From contig JAIPEE010000024.1 in NCBI GenBank assembly GCA_021737275.1, positions 1 through 59,101 of the forward strand: a DNA stretch of 59,101 nucleotides, in the 5' to 3' direction. Origin of the DNA: Desulfobacterales bacterium (GTDB lineage: Bacteria; Desulfobacterota; Desulfobacteria; Desulfobacterales; JAIPEE01). Shown in pieces: positions 44,512-53,945 of this stretch. Every line of letters begins with the position of its first letter. Position 1 is the first letter of the stretch. The notes below the pieces were generated by a model. That model made no database searches. It worked only from the letters and a program-made list of their open reading frames with translations, and was not told the DNA's origin. The position numbers and the translations under genes were made by a program.

Positions 44512-46191
44512 ACCATCGATATATTTCTGTAATTTTCTGACAGAAGAGGCCTGGCTGATCCCCAGCGCCTTACCAACACCGATTGTAGTCCTGTAACGCG
44601 CATATGCATCCTTAACTATTTGCGCTTCAAGGCGCTCCAGGGAAAACTTTAATGTTCCCTCGCTGACAAAGGATGCCGTATTCAAATATTTGATATTGTC
44701 GGGCAATGCCGCCGGTGAGACACTGTCCCTGTCAGCGGTGATCACAACCCTTTCAATTATATTGTTAAGCTCCCGAACATTGCCGGGCCAATCATAATTC
44801 ATCAGTGCGTCAACGGTATCATTTGAAAGGGTTCGGTTTTTGCCGAATTTTTTGTTCGCCTGATTGAGAAAATGGATGATAAGCGGAAAAATATCATCTT
44901 TCCGGTCCCGTATCGGCGGTATGGAGAGGGCTACAACATTGATCCGATAATACAGATCCTCTCTGAATATTCCTGATTTAACATGCGATTTAAGGTCTTT
45001 ATTGGTTGCGGCGATCAACCTGAAATCGACCTTCACCGGTTGTGTATCGCCGATTTTGTTCAACGTTTTTGACTGGATCACCTTCAGCAGTTTAACCTGA
45101 AGATTTAAAGGCAGTTCACCGATTTCATCCAGAAAAAGCGTTCCACCGTTTGCCGTCTCTATCATACCGATCTTGCCTTTTCTTCCCGCACCAGTAAATG
45201 CGCCGGCAACATAACCGAAAAGCTCCGACTCCAGCAAATTTTCAGGAATGGCACCGCAGTTTATTTCAATAAACGGCCCCTTCGCCCGGTCACTGTTTTG
45301 ATGAATAAAGTTCGCCATCAAGTTTTTCCCAACGCCGGATTCACCCGTTATCAGCAGGTTGACATCAGCCGGTGCCACCTTGAGCGACAGCTCAATAAGA
45401 TTTTTCATCTGAGAGCTTTTTCTGATAATCTCCGGAAAATGAATGTCTTTTTTTCTGAGCGCCTCGATTTCATAAAAATATCGGGCCATTAAAATTTCAA
45501 GTTTTGCATACTGCTTTTTTATTTCCATAAATTCCGAAATATCATTGGAATAACTGATCAAGCCCTCAATTTCATTTTCTGCATTGATAATGGGGATGGC
45601 CGTACAGATATGATAGGTTTTATTCTTGAACCGGTTGACCAGGGTAACCCTGCGCTTTTCCCTGAAGGCCTTGACCGATGCTGAAGGATACCAAGCCTTT
45701 AGCTTTTCTATTTCAAATATGGTTTTACCGAGGATCTCCTCCTCTATACCGTAAAGCTCTTTATAATTAGGGACGCGCCATCTCAAAACACCCTGCCCGT
45801 CTACAATAATGACATCGTCAAAAATATATCGGACGATCGCGCCCAATATGTGCGGATTTTTATGGATATTTTTTATGACATTTTCAATATCTTGCTCATC
45901 TATTGTTTTTTCAATTATTTCAGATATGAAGACATAGACAAGGCCATCGGTCAAAGATACGGCAATACTGTTAATATCCAGCTTCCTGCCTTTAATTTGC
46001 AAAACCTGATGATTCAGCCGATCTTCAGTATCCGGCATTATAAAGCCCGGCAGCACTTTCTCTACAGAACAATTTTCAACCTTTACATCTCCGGCAAGCA
46101 ATGCGGCAGCTTTTTCATCGGCATAAACCATAATACCACATTTTACTTTTATGGTTCCCGCTAAAGCTTTGTCTTCAATCCATTCAAACAT
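44500..46191 (-). CDS. Sigma-54-dependent activator with PAS domain and TyrR-like HTH
   Basis: A 563-residue enhancer-binding protein. A sensory region with at least one PAS domain (about 120-225: FDDVIIVDGQGVLRWRVPNY) precedes a short coiled linker, the AAA+ domain with Walker A GESGVGKN (283-290), the sigma-54 contact loop GAFTGA (about 330-335), Walker B TLFLDEIGELP, and a C-terminal TyrR-type HTH (TTIGVGKALGISQASSVRKL). No phosphorylation receiver is present, so the signal is likely a small molecule sensed directly. It activates the adjacent betaine operon from the sites listed above and starts 12 bp after ogt. Confidence 0.94.
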   Translation of the reverse strand: MFEWIEDKALAGTIKVKCGIMVYADEKAAALLAGDVKVENCSVEKVLPGFIMPDTEDRLNHQVLQIKGRKLDINSIAVSLTDGLVYVFISEIIEKTIDEQDIENVIKNIHKNPHILGAIVRYIFDDVIIVDGQGVLRWRVPNYKELYGIEEEILGKTIFEIEKLKAWYPSASVKAFREKRRVTLVNRFKNKTYHICTAIPIINAENEIEGLISYSNDISEFMEIKKQYAKLEILMARYFYEIEALRKKDIHFPEIIRKSSQMKNLIELSLKVAPADVNLLITGESGVGKNLMANFIHQNSDRAKGPFIEINCGAIPENLLESELFGYVAGAFTGAGRKGKIGMIETANGGTLFLDEIGELPLNLQVKLLKVIQSKTLNKIGDTQPVKVDFRLIAATNKDLKSHVKSGIFREDLYYRINVVALSIPPIRDRKDDIFPLIIHFLNQANKKFGKNRTLSNDTVDALMNYDWPGNVRELNNIIERVVITADRDSVSPAALPDNIKYLNTASFVSEGTLKFSLERLEAQIVKDAYARYRTTIGVGKALGISQASSVRKLQKYIDGYST

Positions 46192-46203
46192 AATCAGCCT
46201 TTT

Positions 46204-46689
46204 TTATAAATCAGCAAATTTCAGTTCATGCTCAAGAAGCCAGGCCTTCCGCCAAACGCCTTCCGCATAACCGGTCAGGGAACCGTCACTGCCGATCACA
46301 CGGTGGCAGGGTATAATAATACCGATGGGATTTTTCCCATTAGCTGCACCAACAGCCCGTACAGCCTTTTCATTTTTTATGGTAACTGCAATATCTTTAT
46401 AGGATCTGGTTTCACCATATGGGATTTCAAACAAGGCTTTCCAGACTTTTTTTTGAAATTCAGTCCCGTTCGCTTCAAGCGGAACCGAAAAAACTTTTCT
46501 CTTTCCCTTAAAATATTCATCCAGTTGTTTAATGCAGACTTTAATACATTCCGGTATTTTATTCTGTATTTTAGAAATTTCATCCACGAATCCCAGGGAT
46601 ATTATATTTTGATCTGTACCAATAATTTCAATTGTACCAATTTCGGTTGGATAGGATGCAGTATATGTGACCATCGGAATTGCCTCCAT
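46204..46689 (-). CDS. ogt: Methylated-DNA--protein-cysteine methyltransferase
   Basis: A 161-residue suicide repair protein. The acceptor motif IIPCHRVIGSDGSLTGYAEG contains nucleophile Cys128 in PCHRV, and FQKKVWKALFEIPYGETRSY forms the DNA-binding helix-turn-helix with its arginine finger nearby. It removes methyl groups from O6-methylguanine. The ORF starts at 46689, with Met6 a possible alternative. The 12-bp spacing to the regulator gene suggests cotranscription; repair of methylation damage beside a methyl-transfer pathway is suggestive but may be coincidence. Confidence 0.93.
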   Translation of the reverse strand: MEAIPMVTYTASYPTEIGTIEIIGTDQNIISLGFVDEISKIQNKIPECIKVCIKQLDEYFKGKRKVFSVPLEANGTEFQKKVWKALFEIPYGETRSYKDIAVTIKNEKAVRAVGAANGKNPIGIIIPCHRVIGSDGSLTGYAEGVWRKAWLLEHELKFADL

Positions 46690-46732
46690 AGTTTTTCAAA
46701 ACCATAACGATTTTTTGAAAGGGATTCAAATT

Positions 46733-46763
46733 AAAAATGCCCCGCTTGAAGCAGGGCATTTTT
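46733..46763 (-). terminator. Rho-independent terminator after the CocE-type gene
   Basis: AAAAATGCCC (46733-46742) pairs with GGGCATTTTT (46754-46763), with an inner GCTT/AAGC pair. A/T tracts flank both sides, so it can work in both directions; it ends the minus-strand hydrolase gene 35 bp upstream. Confidence 0.85.
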
Positions 46764-46797
46764 GATATACACACAAACACTTGTATTTTAACCGGTT

Positions 46798-48573
46798 TCA
46801 GGGAATAACCGGCAAAACAATATACGAGGGATATTCATTTGAATGGTAAATCGTCTGCTTTGCAGTCTGCACTTCACTATCCATACCATATTCAGAGCCC
46901 GTATTCGGGTTTCTGTCAAACCGATCAAAATTACTGCTTGAAATCTCCACCCTGATTTGATGGCCCTTTTTAAAACAATAACCGGTTGCCCATAAATCAA
47001 TTTCATACTCATATATTTTGCCGGGTTCTATCAGTTCCCGCTTTTTAACAGACTTTCGAAAGCTTGCCCGGATGATACCTTCCTGAACCAACTGGGCATA
47101 TCCATCAGGATTTACATCCACCAGTGTTCCGGTAAAATCCGTATCTTTAGCATCAGAAGCTGCAAAAAGTTTGATCTTTACAGGACCGGCAATTTCGAGA
47201 TTTTCCTCCAGAATTTCACCTGTAAAGACGAGAACATCATGCCGGATTTCAACCGATCGCCTGTCTTTCATTTCGTCCGAAAGTCGCCACATACTGACAT
47301 CTGAAACTATTGTAACAGGATTTTCCGGGTCATAAACAAACTTGCTCAAGGTATCTTTTTCAGGTGTTACAGCAGATAATCCGCCGTCACCATACATACT
47401 GTTAGCATTTCCATCACTGGTAAAGTAGTATTTTTTAAAGTCCGTTTCCGGCAGCGGCCATTGTTCCGACTTGAGCCACTTTTCCTTACCCATGATATAG
47501 GCCTGAACTTTCGGTTCCATGTCAAAGCCATTTTGCTCACCTTTAAGGAAATGATTAAAAAACCGTTCAAGTACCCTCCAGTGATTTATTGACTGCAAAT
47601 CTTCAATTTCAATACGACCGACATGACCGGTGTCAGCCGCCGTATACTCATGGTCAAAAGGGCCGATCCGGAGCCATTGTTTATCCCTGATTTCCGGATT
47701 TTCAGCATGTTCACGAACACCGGCCCAATCGTCAATTGTTGATCTTAAAAAGGTATCGTACCACCCGCCCAGATGAAGAACCGGGATATCAATATTTTTA
47801 TAGTATTTATCAAGATTGATATTCTCCCAGTACCCATCGGAAGCCGGATGCCTGATCCAGTCCTTATAATACGGACAGGGTAGTTCAGCCTCATCAGCCA
47901 TATGAATCAGTGGAAGGTGCCGGTGATCCAGACGATCCTGGTTCTGGGTCTCCCTGTAATTCATTTCTGACGCCCAGACACCCATAGTTTGCATGCAAAA
48001 TGCACCATTATTATAAATCCAGTTATTATGGATATCCATAGATGTTGTACTGGGTGCGATACATGTCAGGTAAGGTGGATTGGCGACAGCTGCCGCCCAG
48101 CAAGTATAGCCATAATAAGATTCTCCCATCATTCCTATATTACCGCTACACCAGGGCTGACCGGCAATCCATTCAACCGTATCAAAGCCGTCATTTTTTT
48201 CATTGATAAATGGTTCCCAGTTACCTGTGGAAGCATACTTGCCACGAACATCCTGTGCCACATAAGCAAAACCTTTTCCGGCCCAGAACTTTCCAATTGC
48301 CGGCATATAACAATAATACTCTTCCTTGCCATAAGGCATTCTTGTCAGGATTGTCGGGAATTTTCCATCTTTTTCAGGTTTATATATATCGGCATATAAG
48401 ATAGTACCATCTCTCATTTCTACAGAAATATTTTTCTCTATGGCAATCGATTCTTTATCATAAATATCCGGCAAACCGCTATCGATGACTTTATTATGCA
48501 ATATAAGATGCTTTTCAAACTCCTGTCTTATTTTTTCAAATCCAAACTGAATATCAGCCTCATAATTCTTCAT
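46798..48573 (-). CDS. CocE/NonD-type (X-Pro dipeptidyl-peptidase-like) hydrolase
   Basis: A 591-residue serine hydrolase. An alpha/beta-hydrolase domain with nucleophile Ser152 in GESYYG, an acid in the segment around HLGGWYDTF, and a catalytic His in GPFDHEYTA is followed by the C-terminal jelly-roll domain (VSDVSMWRLSDEMKDRRSVE, YEIDLWATGYCFKKGHQIRV). Family members cleave esters (cocaine esterase), acyl-amides, or X-Pro peptides. The start at 48573 is preferred over TTG 48600 because GGAGGAAGTA precedes it. With the upstream solute-binding gene it may hydrolyse an imported ester or proline-containing compound. Confidence 0.9.
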   Translation of the reverse strand: MKNYEADIQFGFEKIRQEFEKHLILHNKVIDSGLPDIYDKESIAIEKNISVEMRDGTILYADIYKPEKDGKFPTILTRMPYGKEEYYCYMPAIGKFWAGKGFAYVAQDVRGKYASTGNWEPFINEKNDGFDTVEWIAGQPWCSGNIGMMGESYYGYTCWAAAVANPPYLTCIAPSTTSMDIHNNWIYNNGAFCMQTMGVWASEMNYRETQNQDRLDHRHLPLIHMADEAELPCPYYKDWIRHPASDGYWENINLDKYYKNIDIPVLHLGGWYDTFLRSTIDDWAGVREHAENPEIRDKQWLRIGPFDHEYTAADTGHVGRIEIEDLQSINHWRVLERFFNHFLKGEQNGFDMEPKVQAYIMGKEKWLKSEQWPLPETDFKKYYFTSDGNANSMYGDGGLSAVTPEKDTLSKFVYDPENPVTIVSDVSMWRLSDEMKDRRSVEIRHDVLVFTGEILEENLEIAGPVKIKLFAASDAKDTDFTGTLVDVNPDGYAQLVQEGIIRASFRKSVKKRELIEPGKIYEYEIDLWATGYCFKKGHQIRVEISSSNFDRFDRNPNTGSEYGMDSEVQTAKQTIYHSNEYPSYIVLPVIP

Positions 48574-48615
48574 TACTTCCTCCAGATAGAACAATTGCAA
48601 TATTTTAAATGAACA

Positions 48616-48653
48616 GGGCCAATATCTTTAACACCTGCTCCTGATATTGGCCC
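48616..48653 (-). terminator. Hairpin between the solute-binding and hydrolase genes
   Basis: GGGCCAATATC (48616-48626) pairs perfectly with GATATTGGCCC (48643-48653), loop 16. There is no strong T-run on the minus strand, so it is partial terminator or processing signal between two genes of one direction. Confidence 0.6.
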
Positions 48654-48699
48654 CGCACCTGTTCTTAATGCTTTCCCACCTAAATATTGTTACCTGTTA

Positions 48700-50346
48700 T
48701 TATTTTTCATGTACATATAAATATGAATGCGGGTTAATCCAGCTGGAAATTCCGCCCATCGATGTTACGAAACCATCCAACCTATCGGTTCTAACGGGGT
48801 CTAATTGTACCGGCCTTAAAAGAACGAGATTGGGTAAATCTTCATTGAGCATTTCCTGAAGTTGAAAAGACAATTTTTTGTATTTTTCTTTGTCTGTTTC
48901 CGCATAGGCCGCATCAAGCACTTTATCAAAATCAGGATTATTATAATATGATGTATTCCAACCCTCTCCGCCCCCGTCAAAGCTTCGCATATACTCCCAT
49001 ATCCATAATGCATAAGGCCCTGCATCACCGTTACCTATTGCCATGTCAAATTCATCACCTGTCGGTGTATAATACAGATCGCTAAACGTACTATTTTCAA
49101 CTACATTTAACGCTATTGATATCCCGATTTCTTTAAGATCCTCCCTGAGCACTGTTCCAATTTTTGTGTACTCTGCTATATCTGAAGAAATCATTAATTT
49201 AAATTCGAGGTCCTTTTTGGTTTCCGGGTCATTTCTAATTCCGTTTTTGTCGCTATCAATATAACCTTTTTCGTCCAGTATCTTGTTTGCCGCTACCGGA
49301 TCAAAATTATATTTTTTCAAATTGGGATTATATTCGTAAAGCTCAGGATATATAAAACTGTCATGTGGTGTTGCATATCCATGGTAAACAATTTTTGATA
49401 AATGATTTTTATCAATACCATGTGCAATTGCTTGTCTTACGGATATATCTTTCAGCGGGCCGTTCCGGTGCAGATTGAATGTAATCCATGTTGTTGTAAT
49501 TCCGGGCGATTCAATTATTTTAATGTTTTTTTCTTTTTCAAAATACTTTAACGCAAGCGGAGAAATACCATTATATCCAAACATATCAATTTCATCATGT
49601 TTCAGTGCCATATTTAAGCCGTCATTTGACCCGTATGACTTCCAAACAATCTTGTCTACTCTCGGTGACTTATCCCAATGATTTTTAAATCTTTCAAAAA
49701 CGATATATTGGCCTTCTTTAAACTCCTTCAACTTAAAAGCGCCCGATCCTATGCACTGATCGTTTTCATACTCAAACATGTTATCCTTATATTTTTCCCA
49801 TAAATGCTTTGGAAAAATTTTACGAACCTGGAAGGGGGGATATTTTCCACCAGCACCTAAAACGGTCTTCAATTCAAAATCCAATGTATAGTCATCTATA
49901 ACAACGATTGAGTCTTCAACTGTTTCAGTATCAACATAGTTCCACGCCGGGCCTGCTTTAGTTATATACTCCATGGAAAATGCAGCATCATGAGCGGTTA
50001 CCGGTTTACCATCATGAAAGAACATATCTTCTCTTATATGGAATCTATACTTTTTATTATCTTCCGTTTCAAAGCTGTCTAACGCCATAAGCTTGGCATT
50101 GTATTCCGGCGGTCCATCCAAAATCCAGAACTGGTCATATACCAGCTGCCAGAACATAACCCCCAATGATTCATAAACCCAGCTTTCATCTAATTTTAAC
50201 GATTTAAGCATATCCGACTGTTTCCAGCCGGCTCTGAGTTCGCTGTCCGCATATGCCTCTGAATTACCAATGAGTAAGGTAGCAACAAAAATGACGCAAA
50301 TTAGCAGCCCCAGCATTTTACCGAAATTGTGTTTATTTCTGACCAT
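48700..50346 (-). CDS. Peptide/nickel-type ABC solute-binding protein, copy 2
   Basis: A 548-residue family-5 solute-binding protein, clearly paralogous to the one at 37.9-39.6 kb (shared ADSELRAGWKQSDMLKSLK, FFHDGKPVTAHDAAFSMEYI, SFDGGGEGWNTSYYNNPDF). Signal peptide LGLLICVIFVATLLIGNSEAYA. The frame is open to 50484, but ATG 50346 has the strong site AGGAGGAAAGT immediately upstream. Translating the longer frame would start inside the operator. No permease or ATPase is encoded nearby. A large hairpin (TTGGCGAGCTTT, 50366-50377 with 50428-50439) lies in the leader just before the ribosome binding site. Confidence 0.92.
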   Translation of the reverse strand: MVRNKHNFGKMLGLLICVIFVATLLIGNSEAYADSELRAGWKQSDMLKSLKLDESWVYESLGVMFWQLVYDQFWILDGPPEYNAKLMALDSFETEDNKKYRFHIREDMFFHDGKPVTAHDAAFSMEYITKAGPAWNYVDTETVEDSIVVIDDYTLDFELKTVLGAGGKYPPFQVRKIFPKHLWEKYKDNMFEYENDQCIGSGAFKLKEFKEGQYIVFERFKNHWDKSPRVDKIVWKSYGSNDGLNMALKHDEIDMFGYNGISPLALKYFEKEKNIKIIESPGITTTWITFNLHRNGPLKDISVRQAIAHGIDKNHLSKIVYHGYATPHDSFIYPELYEYNPNLKKYNFDPVAANKILDEKGYIDSDKNGIRNDPETKKDLEFKLMISSDIAEYTKIGTVLREDLKEIGISIALNVVENSTFSDLYYTPTGDEFDMAIGNGDAGPYALWIWEYMRSFDGGGEGWNTSYYNNPDFDKVLDAAYAETDKEKYKKLSFQLQEMLNEDLPNLVLLRPVQLDPVRTDRLDGFVTSMGGISSWINPHSYLYVHEK

Positions 50347-50365
50347 ACTTTCCTCCTCTTTTGGC

Positions 50366-50439
50366 TTGGCGAGCTTTCCCTCTTCCGGAAAGGGATTTAG
50401 GGTAATCTTTGGCGGAAAGGGATAGGAAAAGCTCGCCAA
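50366..50439 (-). promoter_or_regulatory. Leader hairpin of solute-binding gene 2
   Basis: TTGGCGAGCTTT at 50366-50377 pairs perfectly with AAAGCTCGCCAA at 50428-50439, with further short pairs and a repeated GGAAAGGGAT inside. In the minus-strand mRNA it ends a few bases before the AGGAGG site of the solute-binding gene, so it may influence translation. On the plus strand it is followed by ATTTTTGGG. Confidence 0.5.
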
Positions 50440-50476
50440 ATTTTTGGGTTGATTGATCAACCTGAAAACCATATAA

Positions 50477-50515
50477 ATGATCACTTGATCATCTATTAGG
50501 TGATCAAGTGATCAT
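50477..50515. promoter_or_regulatory. Perfect palindromic TetR-type operator
   Basis: ATGATCACTTGATCA (50477-50491) and TGATCAAGTGATCAT (50501-50515) are exact reverse complements around a 9-bp spacer. It lies between the solute-binding gene (minus strand, start 50346) and the TetR gene (50672-51289), the expected place for a TetR operator. Confidence 0.75.
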
Positions 50516-50671
50516 TGTCAAGTTTTTTTAATTCGCCACTTTTTATTAACAAATTTTTTCGCATAATTCCCGGAGAGCATTTCCAAAAAAAGAGGATAAT
50601 GGCTTTAGAAATGTGTCCTTTAATTATTGAAGAATCTGTGATCAGAGTATTATAAAGGCCATCTTTAAATG

Positions 50672-51289
50672 CTATTTATTAATACCATTAAGAAAATAAG
50701 AGATGTGTTTTTCCACAAGATCATCAATTGATACGTTGAGATCATCCAGATATCCGAACTTTTTGTAATATACAAACCCTTCCATTGCACCATATATACT
50801 AATTGAAACTGTTAAAACATCTAGCTCATTATCAAAATAACCATTTTTTTTACCTTCATTCAGAATAGATGACATCGAATTTATCCAGTCTTTATCAAGC
50901 TCATCAAACCGCTTAAAGATGCTTTCGGAAAGCTTCAGATCATTCAAATTCATACTTAAAAGTTCAGACTCAGATCTCATCTGAACACGGACATATGCTT
51001 TAGATATCAAGAGTAGCCGCTCAAAAACAGACCCGCTTGATTTCGATGCCTCAACAAGCATATCAACATTATATTTTAGTGCCTTTTCGCATATCGCACC
51101 GTATAGCTCATCTTTATTTTTAAAGTATATATATAATGTGCCCGATGATTCCAACTTTGCTCTCCTGGCAATTTCTCGTATTGTTGTCCCTTTGAAACCT
51201 TTTTTAATAAATAGATCTCTAGCTACTTTTAGTATTGTTTCAACCCGTTCTTTTTTATCTTCTGTTTTCCTGGCGCGTTTTTTAATCAT
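50672..51289 (-). CDS. TetR-family regulator of the solute-binding/hydrolase unit
   Basis: A 205-residue TetR protein with HTH at about residues 30-56 (GTTIREIARRAKLESSGTLY). It is paralogous to the regulator at 26.4 kb (similar start RKTEDKKERVETILKVARDLF and end VEKHISYFLNGI), which parallels the duplicated solute-binding genes: each pair has its own regulator. Its own operator candidate lies 157 bp downstream of its stop. Upstream is the VWA gene, 45 bp away. Confidence 0.9.
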   Translation of the reverse strand: MIKKRARKTEDKKERVETILKVARDLFIKKGFKGTTIREIARRAKLESSGTLYIYFKNKDELYGAICEKALKYNVDMLVEASKSSGSVFERLLLISKAYVRVQMRSESELLSMNLNDLKLSESIFKRFDELDKDWINSMSSILNEGKKNGYFDNELDVLTVSISIYGAMEGFVYYKKFGYLDDLNVSIDDLVEKHISYFLNGINK

Positions 51290-51333
51290 ATATCATTCCA
51301 TTATATCAAATTATATTAAGAACTATTATATGC

Positions 51334-53040
51334 TTACCTGTAAACTTTTTCCAACATCTTTGTCACCGCTCGGGGAAGTTCCGGCACTTCATCTATGGCC
51401 TCCACCATTCCCTTTCCATACAGCCCGGTCTGTTTAATATCCATTGATATGGTAATGACATCCACACCATGTTTTTTACACTGGGACAACGCCACCTTTG
51501 TTTTATTTCTGTCCTTCGGGTACCCATCCGTAAAATGAATAATAATTTTCCGCTTATTACTTCTCTCCTTAATCATCAGCAGAGCAGATGCGATGGCCTC
51601 GGCTGTAGGTGTACCGCCATCCATCCAGATATCTCTTAGGGATAGCTTCATGGTTGAAGAGGCAAGACGTGTCAGCTGAACATCAGACCCGGCATGAAGG
51701 CCCTCACCGGTATAAGTAATTACTTCATGCCAGACCCTTGGATAAAGCGGTTTGAGGGCTTCGGAAAATATACATGCCGCCTTGTTTACATGCGTCATAT
51801 AGGGTGACATGGATGATGATACATCAATCAGGAATACAACGGCCAGAGACGGTTTTCTTCTGGTATCGCACTGTTTGAAAACGGTGTTTTTACCCACACC
51901 TGCTTTGGAAAGCCGGCCGCCGTCAATCTTGCCTTCCCTGAGGCCATGCCGCCATCGTGTCCGTAAAGAGTCAAGGCGGGCAAAGATCTGCCGCACACTC
52001 TTAATCTCTCCGGCCACCATGTCTTTGACTTTCTCGCTCGACGGTGCATCATAGAACGCATTTTTAATCTGTGTCACACAACCGCTGACACCCATCTGAC
52101 TCAGTTGAAAAGTAATGTCCTTTCCCCCGGATTCGGGCTGATCTTTTACTTTCTCAACAATAGTTTTATCTCTGGGCGGTTTTGTGAGATAGGAACATAA
52201 ATCCTGAAGCGTACCCTGGCCGCTGCCGCCTTTGATATTCTCCTGTAACCGTTCAGCAACCCGGTCCTCTTCTGCGGTGACCGCTTCGCCTTCCCCCAGC
52301 ATAGCGCTTATCAAGGCGTTAAAATCAATATATCCCAATACCCCCGGGTCCTTTTTTATAGGAAACTGCTGAAGCCACTCCCATATACCCGCTGCCATCT
52401 CAAGTCTTTCGTCTGCATCATCTACCCTTATGTACTCACGGGTTTTATCTATCAGATGATTTAATGCCTGTACTGCTTCAGAAGAAATGTCCTGCGATAT
52501 TTCCATTTCATAAAAATATATGGCCAGCCAGGCTTCAATAAGAATACCGCGTGAAAGTGCTTCATCCGGCAGGGAAAATTGCTGTCCTTTTTTTAGAGAA
52601 TGGGCAGCCCGTCTGGTCGCTTTTACATATTCCAAAAGGGTAATTGATTTTTCTTTTAACTGCTTATCTATGTAAGCATCTTCGAGAATATTATGAATTG
52701 AAGAAAATGATCTCCTGTCCTTAATATACAGCCCGGACCAGATTGAGCTGTTTTCTACAGGTGTGGACCATTTATTATGGCCGGTTTCGTGAATAGCTGT
52801 TCCAATGATGACATCCACTACCTCACCTGGAATCGGAGCACTGAAGCCTTCCAGAATATCTGCATTCAGGCCGATAAGCCTTGAAGAGTTACTGATAAAA
52901 GATTTTCCCACCCACTGAACGCCATAATTCCCATCCAGCAGCTCAACAACATTTGCCGCACCACTTAAAATGGATGACAGTTCACTGGTCCGGTCACCAG
53001 ACTTGTCTATACGCCAGTAATCAGAAAGGTTTTGGGCCAT
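51334..53040 (-). CDS. VWA-domain protein with HExxH metal site (CobT-like)
   Basis: A 568-residue protein. The N-terminal part carries HETGH at 84-88 and NILED at about 117-121, the layout of zinc metallopeptidase-like CobT relatives. The C-terminal von Willebrand A domain has an intact MIDAS motif DVSSS (Asp406, Ser408, Ser410) and FTDGYPKDRNKT later. Such proteins pair with MoxR/CobS-type AAA ATPases as chaperone or metal-insertion machines. The ATG overlaps the ATPase stop codon by 1 bp (TAATG). No cobalt chelatase large subunit is nearby, so a role in cobalamin synthesis is unlikely. Confidence 0.9.
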   Translation of the reverse strand: MAQNLSDYWRIDKSGDRTSELSSILSGAANVVELLDGNYGVQWVGKSFISNSSRLIGLNADILEGFSAPIPGEVVDVIIGTAIHETGHNKWSTPVENSSIWSGLYIKDRRSFSSIHNILEDAYIDKQLKEKSITLLEYVKATRRAAHSLKKGQQFSLPDEALSRGILIEAWLAIYFYEMEISQDISSEAVQALNHLIDKTREYIRVDDADERLEMAAGIWEWLQQFPIKKDPGVLGYIDFNALISAMLGEGEAVTAEEDRVAERLQENIKGGSGQGTLQDLCSYLTKPPRDKTIVEKVKDQPESGGKDITFQLSQMGVSGCVTQIKNAFYDAPSSEKVKDMVAGEIKSVRQIFARLDSLRTRWRHGLREGKIDGGRLSKAGVGKNTVFKQCDTRRKPSLAVVFLIDVSSSMSPYMTHVNKAACIFSEALKPLYPRVWHEVITYTGEGLHAGSDVQLTRLASSTMKLSLRDIWMDGGTPTAEAIASALLMIKERSNKRKIIIHFTDGYPKDRNKTKVALSQCKKHGVDVITISMDIKQTGLYGKGMVEAIDEVPELPRAVTKMLEKVYR

Positions 53041-53930
53041 TATTCACTCTTTACAGGAATAATTTCGATATTCTCATCAACATAGGGATTATCTTCAAGC
53101 CACTGCAGGGCTTCAAGTGCCATCTTCTTTGATGTCATATCACTTAAGGCATTTATAATGGATGTCTCGGCAGCTTTTCTCAGTGTTGCGCCGTCAAGCA
53201 TTTCTTCTGTCGTAACCAACAATTGTCTGGTTGAAATAGGAACAGGATTAACGCTTTTTCTCATCGTATTGGCATAAACAGCCAGTTTTAATGCCATATC
53301 TTCAGCAAGACCATGCTTATGGAGAATACCGGCCTCAGCCTTACAGGGCATATAGTCCAGCATAATAGTTCTGGAGAAACGGTCTCGTAATGCAGCGTCC
53401 ATCACATTTACACCGTAATAATCATCCCCCTCATTGATGGTGGCGAAAAAGACAACGCCGCCGGCGACCCTTATTTCATAACCCAGGTCATCATTCCAGA
53501 TGGAATGACGCCAGTCCAGAAGGCCGAGAATGGCACTTAAGATTTCAGGGTGTGCCCTGTTGATTTCATCCAGCAAAACGACGGCACCGGGTGTCTCTAT
53601 GGCCTGAACAAACCGGGACTTTCGATACCATGTAACACCGTCATCAAGCCGGTCTTTTCCAAACCACTGTTCATTATCAATAAAGGCGCCGCAATGCACT
53701 TCATGAAACGGACGCTGGAAGCGGGCTGCAAATTCCCTGGCCATCGTGGTTTTACCGCAGCCTTTTGAGCCGCTGATCAGAACATTTACCTGTTCACCTT
53801 TTTCGGACCGTGTCGCAATCCTGTTAAGTCGCTCCAGGTTTTCCTGCGCAATCCAGAAATCGGGCTCACCCGGTGGTATTGGGATTGAATCTCGCTTTAA
53901 ACCTGAAGCCGGTCTTTTCTTATGGGGCAT
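53040..53930 (-). CDS. MoxR/CobS-like AAA+ ATPase
   Basis: A 296-residue AAA+ protein. Walker A is GSKGCGKTTMA at about residue 55, Walker B VVLLDEINRAHPE near 112, sensor 1 ATINEGDDY around 160, and arginine finger region MDAALRDRFSRTIML near 178. It probably remodels a partner using the adjacent VWA protein as adaptor. Start 53930 is chosen over 53945 because AGAGGA stands six bases upstream of it and nothing precedes the first ATG. Confidence 0.93.
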   Translation of the reverse strand: MPHKKRPASGLKRDSIPIPPGEPDFWIAQENLERLNRIATRSEKGEQVNVLISGSKGCGKTTMAREFAARFQRPFHEVHCGAFIDNEQWFGKDRLDDGVTWYRKSRFVQAIETPGAVVLLDEINRAHPEILSAILGLLDWRHSIWNDDLGYEIRVAGGVVFFATINEGDDYYGVNVMDAALRDRFSRTIMLDYMPCKAEAGILHKHGLAEDMALKLAVYANTMRKSVNPVPISTRQLLVTTEEMLDGATLRKAAETSIINALSDMTSKKMALEALQWLEDNPYVDENIEIIPVKSE

Positions 53931-53945
53931 TACAGTTCCTCTCAT

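Noticed and set aside
51334-53930. Cobaltochelatase CobS/CobT for cobalamin synthesis
   Set aside because: No CobN or other cobalamin synthesis gene is nearby; the pair fits the broader MoxR-VWA group better.
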